The notes under the pieces were generated by a model that worked only from the letters and a program-made list of their open reading frames with translations, was not told the origin of the DNA and ran no database searches. A program made the position numbers and the translations under genes. DNA of 64,000 nucleotides, taken from the NCBI RefSeq assembly GCF_027570035.1, contig NZ_JAKMUU010000004.1:221651-285650 (forward strand). Reading direction: 5' to 3'. Origin of the DNA: Corynebacterium curieae (GTDB taxonomy: Bacteria; Actinomycetota; Actinomycetes; Mycobacteriales; Mycobacteriaceae). Shown here piece after piece: positions 63,034 through 64,000 of this stretch (its first letter is position 1; every line of letters begins with the position of its first letter).

Positions 63034-63978
63034 TTGGTGGCGCTGGGCCTTTTTCTTTTCGCCTTGCTGGTTATGCCAGTCATGGCAGATGGAACGTGGA
63101 GTGCCCTCCCCGTGATAGCTTCCTTGGCGCTCATGCTCTCCCTGGAGCCTAACTTTCAGAAATATCAACTGGTGGGCTTGGGCTCGAAAATCTGGAACGA
63201 GCATCGTCGCATTCTTGTTGCGCTGTTCGCACTAGCGGCAGCCGCGGGCGCGCTCACCGTGCAGCTGTGGTGGGCATTGCCTGTCTATGCGGTCGCGGCG
63301 GTATGGGCCATGTATCGCAGCGCTACTCCTAGACGGTCCGGATACACCACTGTTGGTATGCAACCTTCGAGCGGATTTGGCTGGTTCCCGCGCACCTTGG
63401 CTGGGCAAGCGATATACCGCCCGCAGGTCAAGGCATGGGGTGCAGCGTGTCTGGCGCAAGCAATCGGGTTTGTGCTTACCAGGTATCAGGAGGAAATCCC
63501 GCTGCTTGGTTTCCTTGGCATCTTCATCTGGGCACTTTCTATTGCCATACTCGCCGCAGCCCTCCATAGCTTGCGAGTTTCCCTGCGCGAATACACGGTA
63601 CTCGGTGGAAGCCGTGCTGTTTGGTCCCGGCATACTGCCGTGCTCGGCCTGGTACCTGTCCTAATCGCGAGCACCTTCAGCGCAGTACCGGCGAACGACG
63701 GTGAACTCATTGCGACCATCGTGCTGCTTAGTGCCACCTGCGCCCCTGTAGCGGTCAGTGTGGAATTTCTGGGAAAGAAGAACTGGCACCTATTCATCTT
63801 CTATGCGGTCTTCATAGTCGGGATAGTCGCCGTATGCGTCCAAATCCCAGGCTCCGCAAGCGTCAAAATCATTCTGGGAGCTGTGTTCTACGCAGTCTGG
63901 GCATTGACCCTCCCCGGATACATACGGAGAACAAATGCCTATGGTGGCGGAATGAGTGGTTGGATGGGCTTATCTTAA
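63034..63978 (+). CDS. ABC transporter membrane protein, 5' end probably frameshifted
   Basis: 314 residues in the long frame, which starts at TTG 63034 without a ribosome-binding site. About 8 hydrophobic helices, with no soluble domain. The expected start is the ATG at 63008, which overlaps the ABC stop (ATGA) exactly as the ABC gene overlaps gntR. That frame gives MKLLWYLGDWWRWAF and then leaves the long frame by one base. A missing T in the T5 run at 63050-63054 would restore a continuous protein. So this is a frameshifted gene, a sequencing error, or a gene needing slippage. The stop is 22 bp from the window end. Confidence 0.65.
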   Translation: MVALGLFLFALLVMPVMADGTWSALPVIASLALMLSLEPNFQKYQLVGLGSKIWNEHRRILVALFALAAAAGALTVQLWWALPVYAVAAVWAMYRSATPRRSGYTTVGMQPSSGFGWFPRTLAGQAIYRPQVKAWGAACLAQAIGFVLTRYQEEIPLLGFLGIFIWALSIAILAAALHSLRVSLREYTVLGGSRAVWSRHTAVLGLVPVLIASTFSAVPANDGELIATIVLLSATCAPVAVSVEFLGKKNWHLFIFYAVFIVGIVAVCVQIPGSASVKIILGAVFYAVWALTLPGYIRRTNAYGGGMSGWMGLS

Positions 63979-64000
63979 AGCCCTCAAAATAGTACCTGCC

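Noticed and set aside
1..64000. CRISPR arrays, insertion sequences, tRNA or rRNA genes
   Set aside because: No regularly spaced repeats, transposase-like proteins or clover-leaf sequences were seen. A tool-based search could still find a short tRNA I missed.

Overview
The window is a GC-rich actinobacterial chromosome segment, almost certainly from a Corynebacterium. The gene order supports this: mutT4-like/pcnA beside a DUF6049 gene, a fused trpCF in a trpEGD-CF-BA operon, ino1 - DUF5318 - ponA - GT87 - rpsF-ssb-rplI with no rpsR between ssb and rplI, then dnaB. Protein sequences are corynebacterial in character. The species was not determined. I see no phage, insertion sequence, CRISPR array, rRNA or tRNA. 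Seven perfect parS sites and a DnaA-box cluster upstream of dnaB suggest origin-proximal DNA.

Layout. 1-5 kb: a partial DUF6049 gene and a MutT4-like Nudix gene, divergent from pcnA, yqgE and an azlCD (brnFE-like) amino-acid exporter pair. 5-9.3 kb: small accessory and transport genes (SBF-like transporter, Tat-exported Rieske lipoprotein, small secreted protein, SdpI-like protein, DAACS symporter). 9.3-16.2 kb: the complete trp operon on the minus strand, preceded by a leader peptide with three consecutive Trp codons and a three-way attenuator. 16.3-31 kb: succinate-semialdehyde-type dehydrogenase, MFS transporter, MOSC protein, an orphan 857-residue protein, leuS, a MarR regulator, a YhdH-like oxidoreductase, a VanZ protein, and a TetR regulator with three palindromic operators facing an ABC-2-like membrane protein. 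31-36 kb: a NarL-type two-component system coupled to a flavin monooxygenase and divergent from an FtsX-type ABC transporter. 36-47 kb: housekeeping genes (nnrED, nei-like glycosylase, DUF1846, trhO, pabAB with a class IV aminotransferase, UspA, MarR, ino1). 47-55 kb: cell wall, ribosome and replication genes. 55-64 kb: VanZ, MFS, copZ-copA with a palindromic CsoR-type box, thioredoxin, PspA, a NYN-domain protein, and a GntR-ABC-permease operon whose permease appears frameshifted.

Shared architecture. The perfect parS sites (GTTTCACGTGAAAC) lie between 6.3 and 17.5 kb. Five sit inside trpA, trpB, trpCF, trpE and the dehydrogenase gene, always in the frame that reads Val-Ser-Arg-Glu-Thr. At least 18 genes have a TANNNT -10 hexamer 6-8 nt before the start codon, which implies leaderless mRNAs. 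I used this to choose several starts. Four convergent gene pairs end in interleaved stop codons (YTAG).
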